This document shows positions 13,944 through 22,669 of a stretch of DNA of 64,000 nt, piece after piece. Numbering within the stretch: the stretch's first letter is position 1; every line of letters begins with the position of its first letter. The notes below the pieces were generated by a model that saw only the letters and a list, made by a program, of their open reading frames with translations, was not told where the DNA came from and did no database searches. Source of the stretch: Streptomyces sp. 130 (GTDB lineage Bacteria > Actinomycetota > Actinomycetes > Streptomycetales > Streptomycetaceae); assembly GCF_007096885.1 (NCBI RefSeq), contig NZ_VJNO01000004.1, positions 124,001-188,000 of the forward strand, written 5' to 3'. The position numbers were made by a program, and so were the translations under genes.

Positions 13944-16900
13944 ATGAGTACCCAGGCCGTCCAGTCGTACCTGACGCGTGGCCAGAAACGTCTGTGGTTC
14001 CTGCACCAGATGGACCCGGACGACGCCTCGTACAACATTCCACTCGTGCTGCGCCTCTCCGGGGAGCTGTCCGAACCCGCTCTGCGCGCGGCCTTCGACG
14101 CGGTGGCGGCCCGGCACGAGGCGCTCCGGAGCCGCTTCCCCGCCGAGGACGGCGAACCGGCCGCGCTGGTGGCCGCACCGGGCCCCGTGGACCTGGAACG
14201 CTGTGACCTGCGCGGTGAGGGCGACCGGCTCGCAACGCTGATCGCCGAGCGCACGAACCGCCCCTTCGACCTCGCCCGGGGCCCGCTGCTGCGCGTCGCC
14301 CTCTTCCGTACGGGAGACACCGAGCACGTCCTGTGCGTGGTCCTGCACCACATCGTCGCCGACGGCTGGTCGCTCAACGTCCTGCGGGACGAGCTGGCGG
14401 CGCACTACACCGCACATCTGCGGGGCCGGACCGCCGACCTGCCCGCCCCGCCCGCGCACCCGGCCGAGCAGGAGCGGGACGCGGACGAAGCGGGGGCGCA
14501 CGAGGCCCTGGCCTACTGGCGGGAACGCCTGGACGGCGCGCCCGCCCTGGAACTCCCCCTCGACCGCCCCCGGCCCGAACACCCCTCGCCCGAGGGCGCC
14601 TTCCACACCCAGCTCCTCACCGGCGCCGGGCCCCTGATCGACGCCCTCGCCCGGGCCCGGCGCTGCACCCCGTTCATGGTGCTGCTGGCCGCATACCAGG
14701 CGACCCTGCACCGCTGCACCGGGCAGCGCGACTTCTGCGTCGGCGTCCCCACGGCGGGCCGCTCGGGCCCCGACGCCGAACAGGCCATCGGCTACTTCTC
14801 GCGGACCCTGGTGCTGCGGTCCGATCTCTCCGGGACGCCGACCTTCGCCGACCTGCTCCGCCGGGCCCGCACCACGGTGCTCGGCGCCTTCGCCCACGAC
14901 CGCGTCCCGTTCGAGGAACTGGCCGAATCGCTGCGCCTGGACCGCGACCCCGGCCGCACCCCCCTGTTCCAGACGATGCTCACCGTCCACACCCAGGACG
15001 CCGGCCTGCTGCGCGACGCTTCCTTCGCCGGTCTGGGCTGCACCGAACTGGACCCGGGGATGCGGGCCTGCAAGTTCGACCTCACCCTCGACGTGCGCCG
15101 GGACGGCGAGGACGTGGTCGCCGTCTTCGGCTACCGCACGGACCTGCTCGACCGGGACCGGGTCGCCCGCCTCGCGCGCTGGTTCGAGACGCTGCTGCGC
15201 GGCGCGATGAACGGCCCGGACACGCCCGTGCACCTCCTGCCGCTGCTGGACGAGCCGGAACGCACCGCCCTGGAGGCGGCCGGCCGGGGCCCCGCGCTGC
15301 CCGGGGGCCCGTCCACCGTGCACGACGCCATCGCCCGGACCGTACGCGACCGCCCCGGCGCCCAGGCCCTGCGCGGGCGCGACGCCTCGCTCTCCTACGC
15401 CGAGCTGTGGGAGGGCGCGGGCAGGCTCGCCGGACGGCTGACCGCCGAGGGGGTGGGGCGCGGGGACGTCGTCGGAGTGCTGATGCCGCGCGGACCGCAC
15501 GCCGTGACGGCGATGCTCGCCGCCTGGCGCGCCGGCGCCGCCTACCTCCCCCTGGACCCCGACTACCCGCCCGCCCGGATCGCGTACATGGCCGCCGACA
15601 GCGGCGCCCGCACCGTCCTGACGTCCCGCGGCACCACACCACCCGGGCTGCCCGGCGGCATCCGGACGCTGTACGTGGAGGACGCCGCCGGCACGGGCCC
15701 GGCGGGGGAGATGCCCGCAGGCCCCACCGTGCCCCTCCCCGACGACCCCGCGTACCTGGTCTACACCTCCGGTTCGACCGGCGAGCCCAAGGGAGTACTC
15801 GTCCCGCACCGGGCGCTGGCCGAGCGGGTGCGCTGGATGCGCGAGGGGTACGGGATCAGCGCCGAGGACCGCGTCCTGCACTGCGCGTCCCTCAGCTTCG
15901 ACACCTGCGCCGAGGAACTGTTCCCCGCGCTGGCGGCCGGTGCCACCCTCGTCGTGGCGGACCCCGGCGCCCCCCTGCCCGACCAGCTGACCGAGGACTT
16001 CACCGCCGACGTCACCGTCATGGACCTGCCCACCCCGTACTGGCAGCACCTGGTCGGCGAGCCGGACGCCGTCGCCTGGCCGGACCGGCTGCGGCTGCTG
16101 ATCCTGGGCGCCGACCAGGTCCAGGCGGCGGCCGTGGGCGCCTGGCGCGAGCGCTTCGGCGACCGGGTGCGCCTCGTCAACTCGTACGGCCCCACCGAGA
16201 CCACCGTCATCGCCACGACCGCCGACCTCGGCGCCGCGGACACCCGCGCCCGGCCGCCCATCGGCACCCCGATCGGCGGCGTCACCGCCACCGTGTGCGA
16301 CGAGCACGGCGGCCCGGTCCCGCCCGGCACCCCGGGCGAACTCCTCCTCGGCGGCACCGGGGTGACCCACGGCTACACCGGCCGGCCCGGCGCCACCGCG
16401 CGCGCCTTCGTGCCCGACCCGTACGGGCCGCCCGGCTCCCGCCGCTACCGGACCGGCGACCTGGTGCGCCGCCGGGCCGACGGCGCCCTGGAGTTCCTGG
16501 GCCGGCTGGACGGCCAGCTCAAGGTGCGGGGCTACCGCGTCGAGCCCGGGGAGACCGAGAACGCGCTCCTCGCGCAGCGCGGGGTCGCCGAGGCGGCGGT
16601 CGTCGCCCACCGCGACACCCTGGTCGCCTACGTGGTGCCCGCCGCCGCGGAACCGGTCGATCCCGTCGCCCTGCGCAGCGCCGTGGGAGCGCTCCTACCG
16701 GCGCACCTCGTACCCGCCGCCGTCCTCGTCCTGGACCGGCTGCCGCTCACCCCGAACGGCAAACTGGACCGCGCGGCCCTGCCCGCACCCGAGCAGCGCC
16801 CCGAACTCCGCGCCAGCTACCTCGCCCCGCGCACCGAGGCGGAGGAGCTGGTCGCAGACATCTGGCGCGAGGTGCTGGACATCGAACGGGTCGGCGCCCT

Positions 16901-17144
16901 GGACGACTTCTTCGACCTGGGCGGGCACTCCCTGCTCGCCACCCGGGTCATCGCGCGCGTCCGGGCCACCGCCGAACTCACCGTCCCCCTGCGCACCCTC
17001 TTCACCCACCGCACGGTCGCGGCCTTCGCCGAGGCCGTGGAGGCCGCCCTGACGGCCGAGATCGACGCCCTGTCGGAGGAGGAGGCCGCCGCCCTCCTCG
17101 CCTCGGACGGCGGCACCCTGGAAGGAACCGGTACGCCGTCATGA
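13944..17144 (+). CDS. NRPS module 1: condensation-adenylation-carrier (C-A-T)
   Basis: 1066 residues; GAGGGAG precedes ATG 13944. The condensation domain (about 8-440) has HHIVADG at 135-141. The adenylation domain (about 455-960) has YTSGSTGEPKG at 607, SFDTCAEE at 652, NSYGPTETT, YRTGDL, and PNGKLDR with Lys940. The carrier domain has DLGGHSLLA with the phosphopantetheine Ser996. Aligning on GrsA, the ten pocket residues read D-T-E-D-I-G-S-V-I-K. Acidic residues at positions 239 and 278 suggest a cationic side chain, and from memory the code is close to those listed for Lys/beta-Lys domains. There is no epimerase or TE, so the product passes on. Its stop overlaps the next start (ATGA). Confidence 0.95.
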   Translation: MSTQAVQSYLTRGQKRLWFLHQMDPDDASYNIPLVLRLSGELSEPALRAAFDAVAARHEALRSRFPAEDGEPAALVAAPGPVDLERCDLRGEGDRLATLIAERTNRPFDLARGPLLRVALFRTGDTEHVLCVVLHHIVADGWSLNVLRDELAAHYTAHLRGRTADLPAPPAHPAEQERDADEAGAHEALAYWRERLDGAPALELPLDRPRPEHPSPEGAFHTQLLTGAGPLIDALARARRCTPFMVLLAAYQATLHRCTGQRDFCVGVPTAGRSGPDAEQAIGYFSRTLVLRSDLSGTPTFADLLRRARTTVLGAFAHDRVPFEELAESLRLDRDPGRTPLFQTMLTVHTQDAGLLRDASFAGLGCTELDPGMRACKFDLTLDVRRDGEDVVAVFGYRTDLLDRDRVARLARWFETLLRGAMNGPDTPVHLLPLLDEPERTALEAAGRGPALPGGPSTVHDAIARTVRDRPGAQALRGRDASLSYAELWEGAGRLAGRLTAEGVGRGDVVGVLMPRGPHAVTAMLAAWRAGAAYLPLDPDYPPARIAYMAADSGARTVLTSRGTTPPGLPGGIRTLYVEDAAGTGPAGEMPAGPTVPLPDDPAYLVYTSGSTGEPKGVLVPHRALAERVRWMREGYGISAEDRVLHCASLSFDTCAEELFPALAAGATLVVADPGAPLPDQLTEDFTADVTVMDLPTPYWQHLVGEPDAVAWPDRLRLLILGADQVQAAAVGAWRERFGDRVRLVNSYGPTETTVIATTADLGAADTRARPPIGTPIGGVTATVCDEHGGPVPPGTPGELLLGGTGVTHGYTGRPGATARAFVPDPYGPPGSRRYRTGDLVRRRADGALEFLGRLDGQLKVRGYRVEPGETENALLAQRGVAEAAVVAHRDTLVAYVVPAAAEPVDPVALRSAVGALLPAHLVPAAVLVLDRLPLTPNGKLDRAALPAPEQRPELRASYLAPRTEAEELVADIWREVLDIERVGALDDFFDLGGHSLLATRVIARVRATAELTVPLRTLFTHRTVAAFAEAVEAALTAEIDALSEEEAAALLASDGGTLEGTGTPS
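16684..16697. promoter_or_regulatory. CebR-box-like palindrome inside NRPS gene 1
   Basis: TGGGAGCGCTCCTA matches the CebR operator TGGGAGCGCTCCCA at 13 of 14 positions. It lies within coding sequence, so it may be chance or an internal roadblock site. An exact box occurs at 39810. Confidence 0.35.
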
Positions 17145-20100
17145 GCGACACCACCACATCCCCGGCCGGACTCTCCGACGCCAAGCGCGCCCTGCTCAGC
17201 CGCCGTCTCACGGCCGGCCGGGCCGCCGCGCCCCGCCCCGTGATCCCCCGGAGACCCGAGGGCGCCGTGCCGCCGCTCTCCTTCGCGCAGGAACGCCTCT
17301 GGTTCATGGAGCAGTTCGCGCCCGGCACCGCCGCGTACAACATCCCCGTCGCACGCCGGCTGCGCGGCGAACTGGACCGGGAGGCGCTGGCCCACGCCCT
17401 GGACACCGTCACCGCCCGGCACGAGACGCTGCGCTCCCGCTACCCGGCGACCGACGACGGCCGTCCGGTGCTGGAGATCGCCGCGCCCGGGCCCGCGCCG
17501 CTGCCCGTCGTCGAGGCGCGGGACGAGGACCACGCGGCCCGGCTCGTGGACGAGGCGGGGGCCGAGCCCTTCGACCTGGCCGCCGGCCCTCTGCTGCGCA
17601 GCCTGCTCGTCCGGGTGACCGACCGGGACCACATCCTGCTGCTGGTCGTCCACCACAGCGTCAGCGACGGCTGGTCCAGTGAGATCCTGATCTCCGAGAT
17701 CCTGCGCTGCTACGCGGCCCGGGTCGCCGGAGAGGACGACCCGCTGCCCGAACTTCCGGTCCAGTACGGCGACTTCGCCCAGTGGCAGCGCGACCGGCTG
17801 AGCGGAGACGCGCTCGCCGCCGAGGTCGCCTACTGGGCGGACGAGCTCGCCGGAGTGGAACCGCTCGTCCTGCCCACCGCCCGGACCCGCCCGGCGCGGC
17901 AGACCTTCGACGGGGCGGGCTACGGATTCCAGGTGGAACGTGACCTCCTCGACCGGCTCGCCGCCCTGGGCAAGGCGCACGGCGCCACGGTCCACATGGT
18001 GCTGCTCGCCGCCTTCCAGGAACTCCTGGCCCGGTTCAGCGGCCAGCGCGACTTCGCCGTCGGCTCGCCCGTCGCCGGCCGCCCCGAACCGGAACTCGAG
18101 GGCCTGGTCGGCATGTTCGTCAACGTCCTGGCCCTGCGCGCCCGGCTCGACGGCGACCCCACCTTCGCCGAGCTGCTGACCCGCACCCGCGAGACCTGTC
18201 TGGAGGCCTACGCCCACCAGGAGCTGCCGTTCGCCCAGCTGGTCACCGAGCTGCGCGTGGAACGCGACGTCTCCCGCTCCCCGGTCTTCCAGGCGGTGCT
18301 CGCGGTCCAGAACTACGCCACCGGGCGCCAGGCCGCCGCCGGCCCGGGGCTCGATGTGGAGACCTACGGCCTGCGCGCCTCGGGCACCCGTTTCGACATC
18401 GAACTCTTCCTGATGGAGTGGCCGGACGGGCTGCGCGGCGCCTTCAACTACAACACCGACCTCTTCGCCGAGGAGGACATCGCCCGGATCGCCGCTCACC
18501 TCGACCGGCTGCTGCGCGCGGTCGCCGACCGCCCGGACGTGCCGCTGTCCGGACTCGACCTGCTCTCGGACGACGAACGCGCCCTGGAGACCGAGGACTT
18601 CAACCGTACGGAGGCGTCGGTCCCGGCCGGCGCCACCCTGGTCTCCCTCATCGCCGAGCAGATCGCGCGCACCCCCGACGCCCCCGCGGTGTCGGCCGAC
18701 GAGCGCACCCTCACCTACGCCGGTCTGGACGCCGCCGCCGACCGCATCGCGGCCCGGCTCGTCGCGGCGGGCACCGGTCCCGGGGACGTCGTCGCCGTCG
18801 GTGCGCAACGCTCCGTCGAACTGGTCGCCGCACTCCTCGCCGTCCTGCGCACCGGCGCCTGCTACACCCCGCTCGACACCGAATACCCGCCCGAACGGCT
18901 CGCGTTCATGTTGCGCGACAGCGGCGCGCGGGTGCTCCTGACCCAGCGGTCCGTCCCGGTCCCCGAGGACTGCCGGGCCACCGTCCTCTTCCTCGACGAC
19001 GAAGCCGATCCGCATCGCGGGAGCGCTCCCACGGTCCCGTGGTCGGCTCCGGCGCCCGACGATCCCGCGTACCTCATCTACACCTCCGGCTCCACGGGCC
19101 GGCCCAAGGGCGTGCCGAACACCCACCGCGCCATCGTCAACCGCCTGCTGTGGATGCAGCGGCGCTACCCCATCGGCCCCGAGGACTCCGTGCTGCAGAA
19201 GACGCCGGCCGGATTCGACGTCTCCGTCTGGGAGTTCTTCTGGCCGCTGATGACCGGCGCGCGCCTCGTGCTGGCCCGTCCCGGGGGCCAGAAGGACGCC
19301 GCCTACCTGACCGGCCTCATCCGCTCCGCGCCCGTGACCGTCGCCCACTTCGTCCCCTCCATGCTGCCGCTCTTCCTCGCCGAGGAGGACGCCGGGCGGT
19401 GCACGGCACTGCGCCGCGTCGTGTGCAGCGGCGAGGCGCTGCCGCCCGACACGGCGCGCGCCTTCCGCGAGGCGCTGCCCGGCTGCGCCCTGGCCAACCT
19501 GTACGGGCCCACCGAAGCGGCGGTCGACGTGTCGGCCTGGGAGTGCGAGGGGCCGTCGGACGTGGTGCCCATCGGCTTCCCGGTCGACAACATCCGCCTC
19601 TACGTCCTGGACCGGGCGCTGCGGCCGGTGCCCCCGGGCGCCCCCGGTGAGATCCACATCGCCGGGACCGGGGTCGCCCTCGGCTACCACCGGCGACCGG
19701 GGCTCACCGCCTGCCGGTTCGTCCCCGACCCGTACGGCCCGCCGGGATCGCGGCTCTACCGCACCGGCGACCTGGGCAGACGCCGCCCCGACGGGGCCCT
19801 GGAACACCTCGGCCGCATCGACCAGCAGGTCAAGCTGCGCGGACTGCGCATCGAACCCGGTGAGATCGAGTCGGCCCTGCGCGCCCTGCCCCCGGTGACC
19901 GAGGCAGCCGTCGTCGTGCGCGAGGACACACCGGGCGACAAGCGGCTCGCCGCCTACCTCGTCACGGCCGGCGACGAGCCCGCGCCCGACCCGCAGGACC
20001 TGCGCACCGCGCTCAAGCAGGTGCTGCCCGATTACATGGTGCCCGCCTCCTTCACCGCCCTGCCCGCCCTCCCGCTCACACCCAACGGGAAGCTGGACCG

Positions 20101-22669
20101 CCGAGCACTTCCGGCCCCGCAGATCCACCGGGCGGCCGGTGCGGCCGGCGCACCCGGCACCCCGGCGGAGCGGGTGCTCGCCACCATTTGGGCCGACGTG
20201 CTCGGCCTTGACGAGGTCGGTGTGGACGAGGACTTCTTCGACCTCGGCGGCCACTCGCTGCTCGCCACCCAGGTCGTCGCCCGCGCCCGGAAGCTGCTCC
20301 CGGAGGCGGGCGCCCGCCCGGTCAGCGTGATGGACCTGTTCACCTGCCGGACCGTCAGGGAGCTGGCCGCGCTGGCGGACACCCCCGAGGACGCCCGGGG
20401 CCCCCGCAGACTGCTGCACCGGCTCACCCCACAGGCCCCGGCCGGACGCCTGCGGGCCACCCTGGTCTGCGTCCCGTACGGCGGGGGCAGCGCGGTCGTC
20501 TACCAGCCCGTCGCCGACCTCCTGCCCGAGGGCTACGAGTTGTGGTCCGTCGCCATTCCGGGCCATGACGTCGGCGTCACCGAGGAACACCTGCCGTTCG
20601 GGGAACTCGCCGAGAGCCTGGCCGCCGAGATCCGCGAACGGGTCCGGGGCCCGCTGATCGTGTACGGGCACTGCGGTGTCGGCACCGCACTGGCCGTGGC
20701 GACCGCACGGCTCCTCGAAGCGTCCGGCCGCGAGCTCGAAGCGGTGTACGTGGGAGCGCAGTTCCCCTTCGCCAAGCCGCGCGGACGGGTGCTCGGCGCC
20801 CTCTCCAAGGTGGCGTCCCTGGAATCGCTGCTCGGCAACCGGGTGTACGTCAACTGGCTCACGGGCATGGGTGTGGACACCTCCCAGCTCGACCGCGAGC
20901 AGACCGAGTTCATCGTGGGCAACATGCGCCGCGACAGCCAGGCCGCCGAGGAGTACTTCACCGGGGCCATCGCGGACGTCGAGGCGGGCGCCCCCCGGCT
21001 GCGGGCCCCGCTGGTGTCACTCGTCGGCGACCGCGACCCGGCCGCCGACTTCTACCAGGAACGCTACCGGGAGTGGCTGCTCCTCGCGGAGCGCTCGGCG
21101 GTCGCGGTCATCGACCAGGGCGGTCACTTCTTCGTGAAGTACCGGGCCGCCGAGGTCGCCGAGGCGGTGACGAGCGTCCACGAGGCGATGCGCGCGGAGA
21201 GCACCGCGGCCCTGCCCGGGCGCGCCCCGGACGCGGCCTGGTGGTTCCACGCGGAGACCGGGCCACCGGGCGGCGCCGGGGCGGAGCCGGCAGACGACGA
21301 CGCGCAGGCACCGGGCGCCCCCGCCCCGGGCGCCGCGCGGTTCCTCGCCGTGGTGCTCGGCCAGCTGGGGTCGATCGTGGGTTCCGCGCTCACCGAGTTC
21401 GCCCTGCCCATCTGGATTCTGCTGGAGACCGGTTCGCTCGCCCGGTTCGCGCTGTACTCGGTCGTCGCGATGCTGCCCGGAATCCTCGTCGGGCCGCTGG
21501 CCGGTGCCGTCGTGGACCGGTTCGACCGGCGCAAGGTCATGCTCGCGGGCGACCTCACGGCGGGGCTCAGCCAGGTGGCCATGCTTTGCCTGCTGCTGGG
21601 CGGTGCGCTGGACACCTGGTATCTGTACGTGCTGCTCGGCGGCCTCTCGGTGGCGCTCACCTTCCAGCGCCTCGCGTACAGCTCGGCGATCCCCCAGCTC
21701 GTCCCCAAGCGCTATCTCGGCCACGCCAACGGGGTCGTCCAGCTCGCCTTCGGCGCGGCGCAGTTCGTCGTACCCCTGGTCGCGGTGGCGCTGATGGCGG
21801 GCATCGGTCTGCGCGGCATCCTGATCCTCGACATCGCGAGTTACGTGGTCGCCGTCGCCGTACTCGTCTGCGTGCGGTTCCCGCGCACCCTGCCCTGGAC
21901 CCGCCGGGAACCGGTCGTCGAGGAGATCAAACAGGGTTTCGCCTACACCTGGCGCCACCGCGGCTTCCGCTCGATGCTCCTGTGGTTCGCCGCGCTCAAC
22001 CTCTTCCTGTCGCCGCTGTTCCTGCTGGTGACGCCCCTGGTGCTGTCCTTCGACGACCTGGACGGGGCGGCGGCGGTGGCCACGGCGGGCGGCGCCGGGG
22101 CCGTGGCGGGCGGGCTGATCATGGGGGTGTGGGGAGGACCCCGCAGACACCGGATGCGCGGCATGCTCGCGCTGGCCGGGGTGTTCGCCCTGGCCGGGGC
22201 GGTGACCGGGCTGCGGGCCGACCTCTGGGTGATCGGTGCCGGTGCCTTCGGGATGTCCTGCGCCATCGCCCTGGTCAACGGGGTCTACTCGACCATCGTC
22301 CAGGTGAAGGTCCCGCAGCGCTTCCACGGCCGCGTCTTCGCCCTGAACACCATGGTCGCCTGGTCCACCCTCCCCATCGGCCACGGACTCGTCGCGCCCC
22401 TGGGCGCGCGGCTGTTCGACCCGCTGCTGGCCGACGACGGGGCGCTGGCCGGCAGCGTGGGACAGGTGCTCGGCACGGGGCCGGGGCGCGGCATCGGCCT
22501 GATGTACCTGCTGTGCTGCCTGGCCATGCTGGCGCTGGTCGCCCTGGCCCTGCGGCTGCCGGTCCTCGCCCGCTTCGACCGCGACGTGCCGGACGCCGAA
22601 CCCGACGACCTCATCGGTCTCCGGGAACGCGCCGCCGCCGCTGCCGCCTCCGCCGGGGCCGGCCGGTGA
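17141..22669 (+). CDS. NRPS module 2 fused to exporter: C-A-T-TE-MFS
   Basis: 1842 residues, start ATG 17141 overlapping the previous stop. The C domain (about 40-480) has HHSVSDG at 171-177. The A domain (about 505-1000) has YTSGSTGRPKG at 647, FDVSVWEFF at 692, NLYGPTEAA and Lys984; its pocket residues D-V-W-H-V-S-L-V-D-K closely match the serine code of EntF. The T domain has DLGGHSLLA, Ser1039. The thioesterase (about 1095-1345) has YGHCGVG, so Cys1178 stands where Ser is usual, with Asp1299 and His1329 (GGHFFV) completing the triad. After a Pro/Ala linker the chain runs into an MFS domain (about 1400-1820, MFS_3/EntS-like, motif VDRFDRRKV, some 12 hydrophobic segments). The single open frame has no stop or frameshift between TE and MFS. 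Confidence 0.95.
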   Translation: MSDTTTSPAGLSDAKRALLSRRLTAGRAAAPRPVIPRRPEGAVPPLSFAQERLWFMEQFAPGTAAYNIPVARRLRGELDREALAHALDTVTARHETLRSRYPATDDGRPVLEIAAPGPAPLPVVEARDEDHAARLVDEAGAEPFDLAAGPLLRSLLVRVTDRDHILLLVVHHSVSDGWSSEILISEILRCYAARVAGEDDPLPELPVQYGDFAQWQRDRLSGDALAAEVAYWADELAGVEPLVLPTARTRPARQTFDGAGYGFQVERDLLDRLAALGKAHGATVHMVLLAAFQELLARFSGQRDFAVGSPVAGRPEPELEGLVGMFVNVLALRARLDGDPTFAELLTRTRETCLEAYAHQELPFAQLVTELRVERDVSRSPVFQAVLAVQNYATGRQAAAGPGLDVETYGLRASGTRFDIELFLMEWPDGLRGAFNYNTDLFAEEDIARIAAHLDRLLRAVADRPDVPLSGLDLLSDDERALETEDFNRTEASVPAGATLVSLIAEQIARTPDAPAVSADERTLTYAGLDAAADRIAARLVAAGTGPGDVVAVGAQRSVELVAALLAVLRTGACYTPLDTEYPPERLAFMLRDSGARVLLTQRSVPVPEDCRATVLFLDDEADPHRGSAPTVPWSAPAPDDPAYLIYTSGSTGRPKGVPNTHRAIVNRLLWMQRRYPIGPEDSVLQKTPAGFDVSVWEFFWPLMTGARLVLARPGGQKDAAYLTGLIRSAPVTVAHFVPSMLPLFLAEEDAGRCTALRRVVCSGEALPPDTARAFREALPGCALANLYGPTEAAVDVSAWECEGPSDVVPIGFPVDNIRLYVLDRALRPVPPGAPGEIHIAGTGVALGYHRRPGLTACRFVPDPYGPPGSRLYRTGDLGRRRPDGALEHLGRIDQQVKLRGLRIEPGEIESALRALPPVTEAAVVVREDTPGDKRLAAYLVTAGDEPAPDPQDLRTALKQVLPDYMVPASFTALPALPLTPNGKLDRRALPAPQIHRAAGAAGAPGTPAERVLATIWADVLGLDEVGVDEDFFDLGGHSLLATQVVARARKLLPEAGARPVSVMDLFTCRTVRELAALADTPEDARGPRRLLHRLTPQAPAGRLRATLVCVPYGGGSAVVYQPVADLLPEGYELWSVAIPGHDVGVTEEHLPFGELAESLAAEIRERVRGPLIVYGHCGVGTALAVATARLLEASGRELEAVYVGAQFPFAKPRGRVLGALSKVASLESLLGNRVYVNWLTGMGVDTSQLDREQTEFIVGNMRRDSQAAEEYFTGAIADVEAGAPRLRAPLVSLVGDRDPAADFYQERYREWLLLAERSAVAVIDQGGHFFVKYRAAEVAEAVTSVHEAMRAESTAALPGRAPDAAWWFHAETGPPGGAGAEPADDDAQAPGAPAPGAARFLAVVLGQLGSIVGSALTEFALPIWILLETGSLARFALYSVVAMLPGILVGPLAGAVVDRFDRRKVMLAGDLTAGLSQVAMLCLLLGGALDTWYLYVLLGGLSVALTFQRLAYSSAIPQLVPKRYLGHANGVVQLAFGAAQFVVPLVAVALMAGIGLRGILILDIASYVVAVAVLVCVRFPRTLPWTRREPVVEEIKQGFAYTWRHRGFRSMLLWFAALNLFLSPLFLLVTPLVLSFDDLDGAAAVATAGGAGAVAGGLIMGVWGGPRRHRMRGMLALAGVFALAGAVTGLRADLWVIGAGAFGMSCAIALVNGVYSTIVQVKVPQRFHGRVFALNTMVAWSTLPIGHGLVAPLGARLFDPLLADDGALAGSVGQVLGTGPGRGIGLMYLLCCLAMLALVALALRLPVLARFDRDVPDAEPDDLIGLRERAAAAAASAGAGR
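19018..19031. promoter_or_regulatory. Second CebR-box-like palindrome, inside NRPS gene 2
   Basis: CGGGAGCGCTCCCA differs from the CebR operator only at the first base. It lies in the adenylation-domain coding sequence. Confidence 0.35.

Noticed and set aside
13590..16610. 1006-codon open frame on the complement over NRPS gene 1
   Set aside because: Antisense shadow typical of high-GC third positions; no protein family resemblance.
14333..17140. Upstream in-frame extension of the NRPS-MFS gene
   Set aside because: This part is an Arg/Pro-rich out-of-frame reading of NRPS gene 1; the real start is ATG 17141 in the ATGA overlap.
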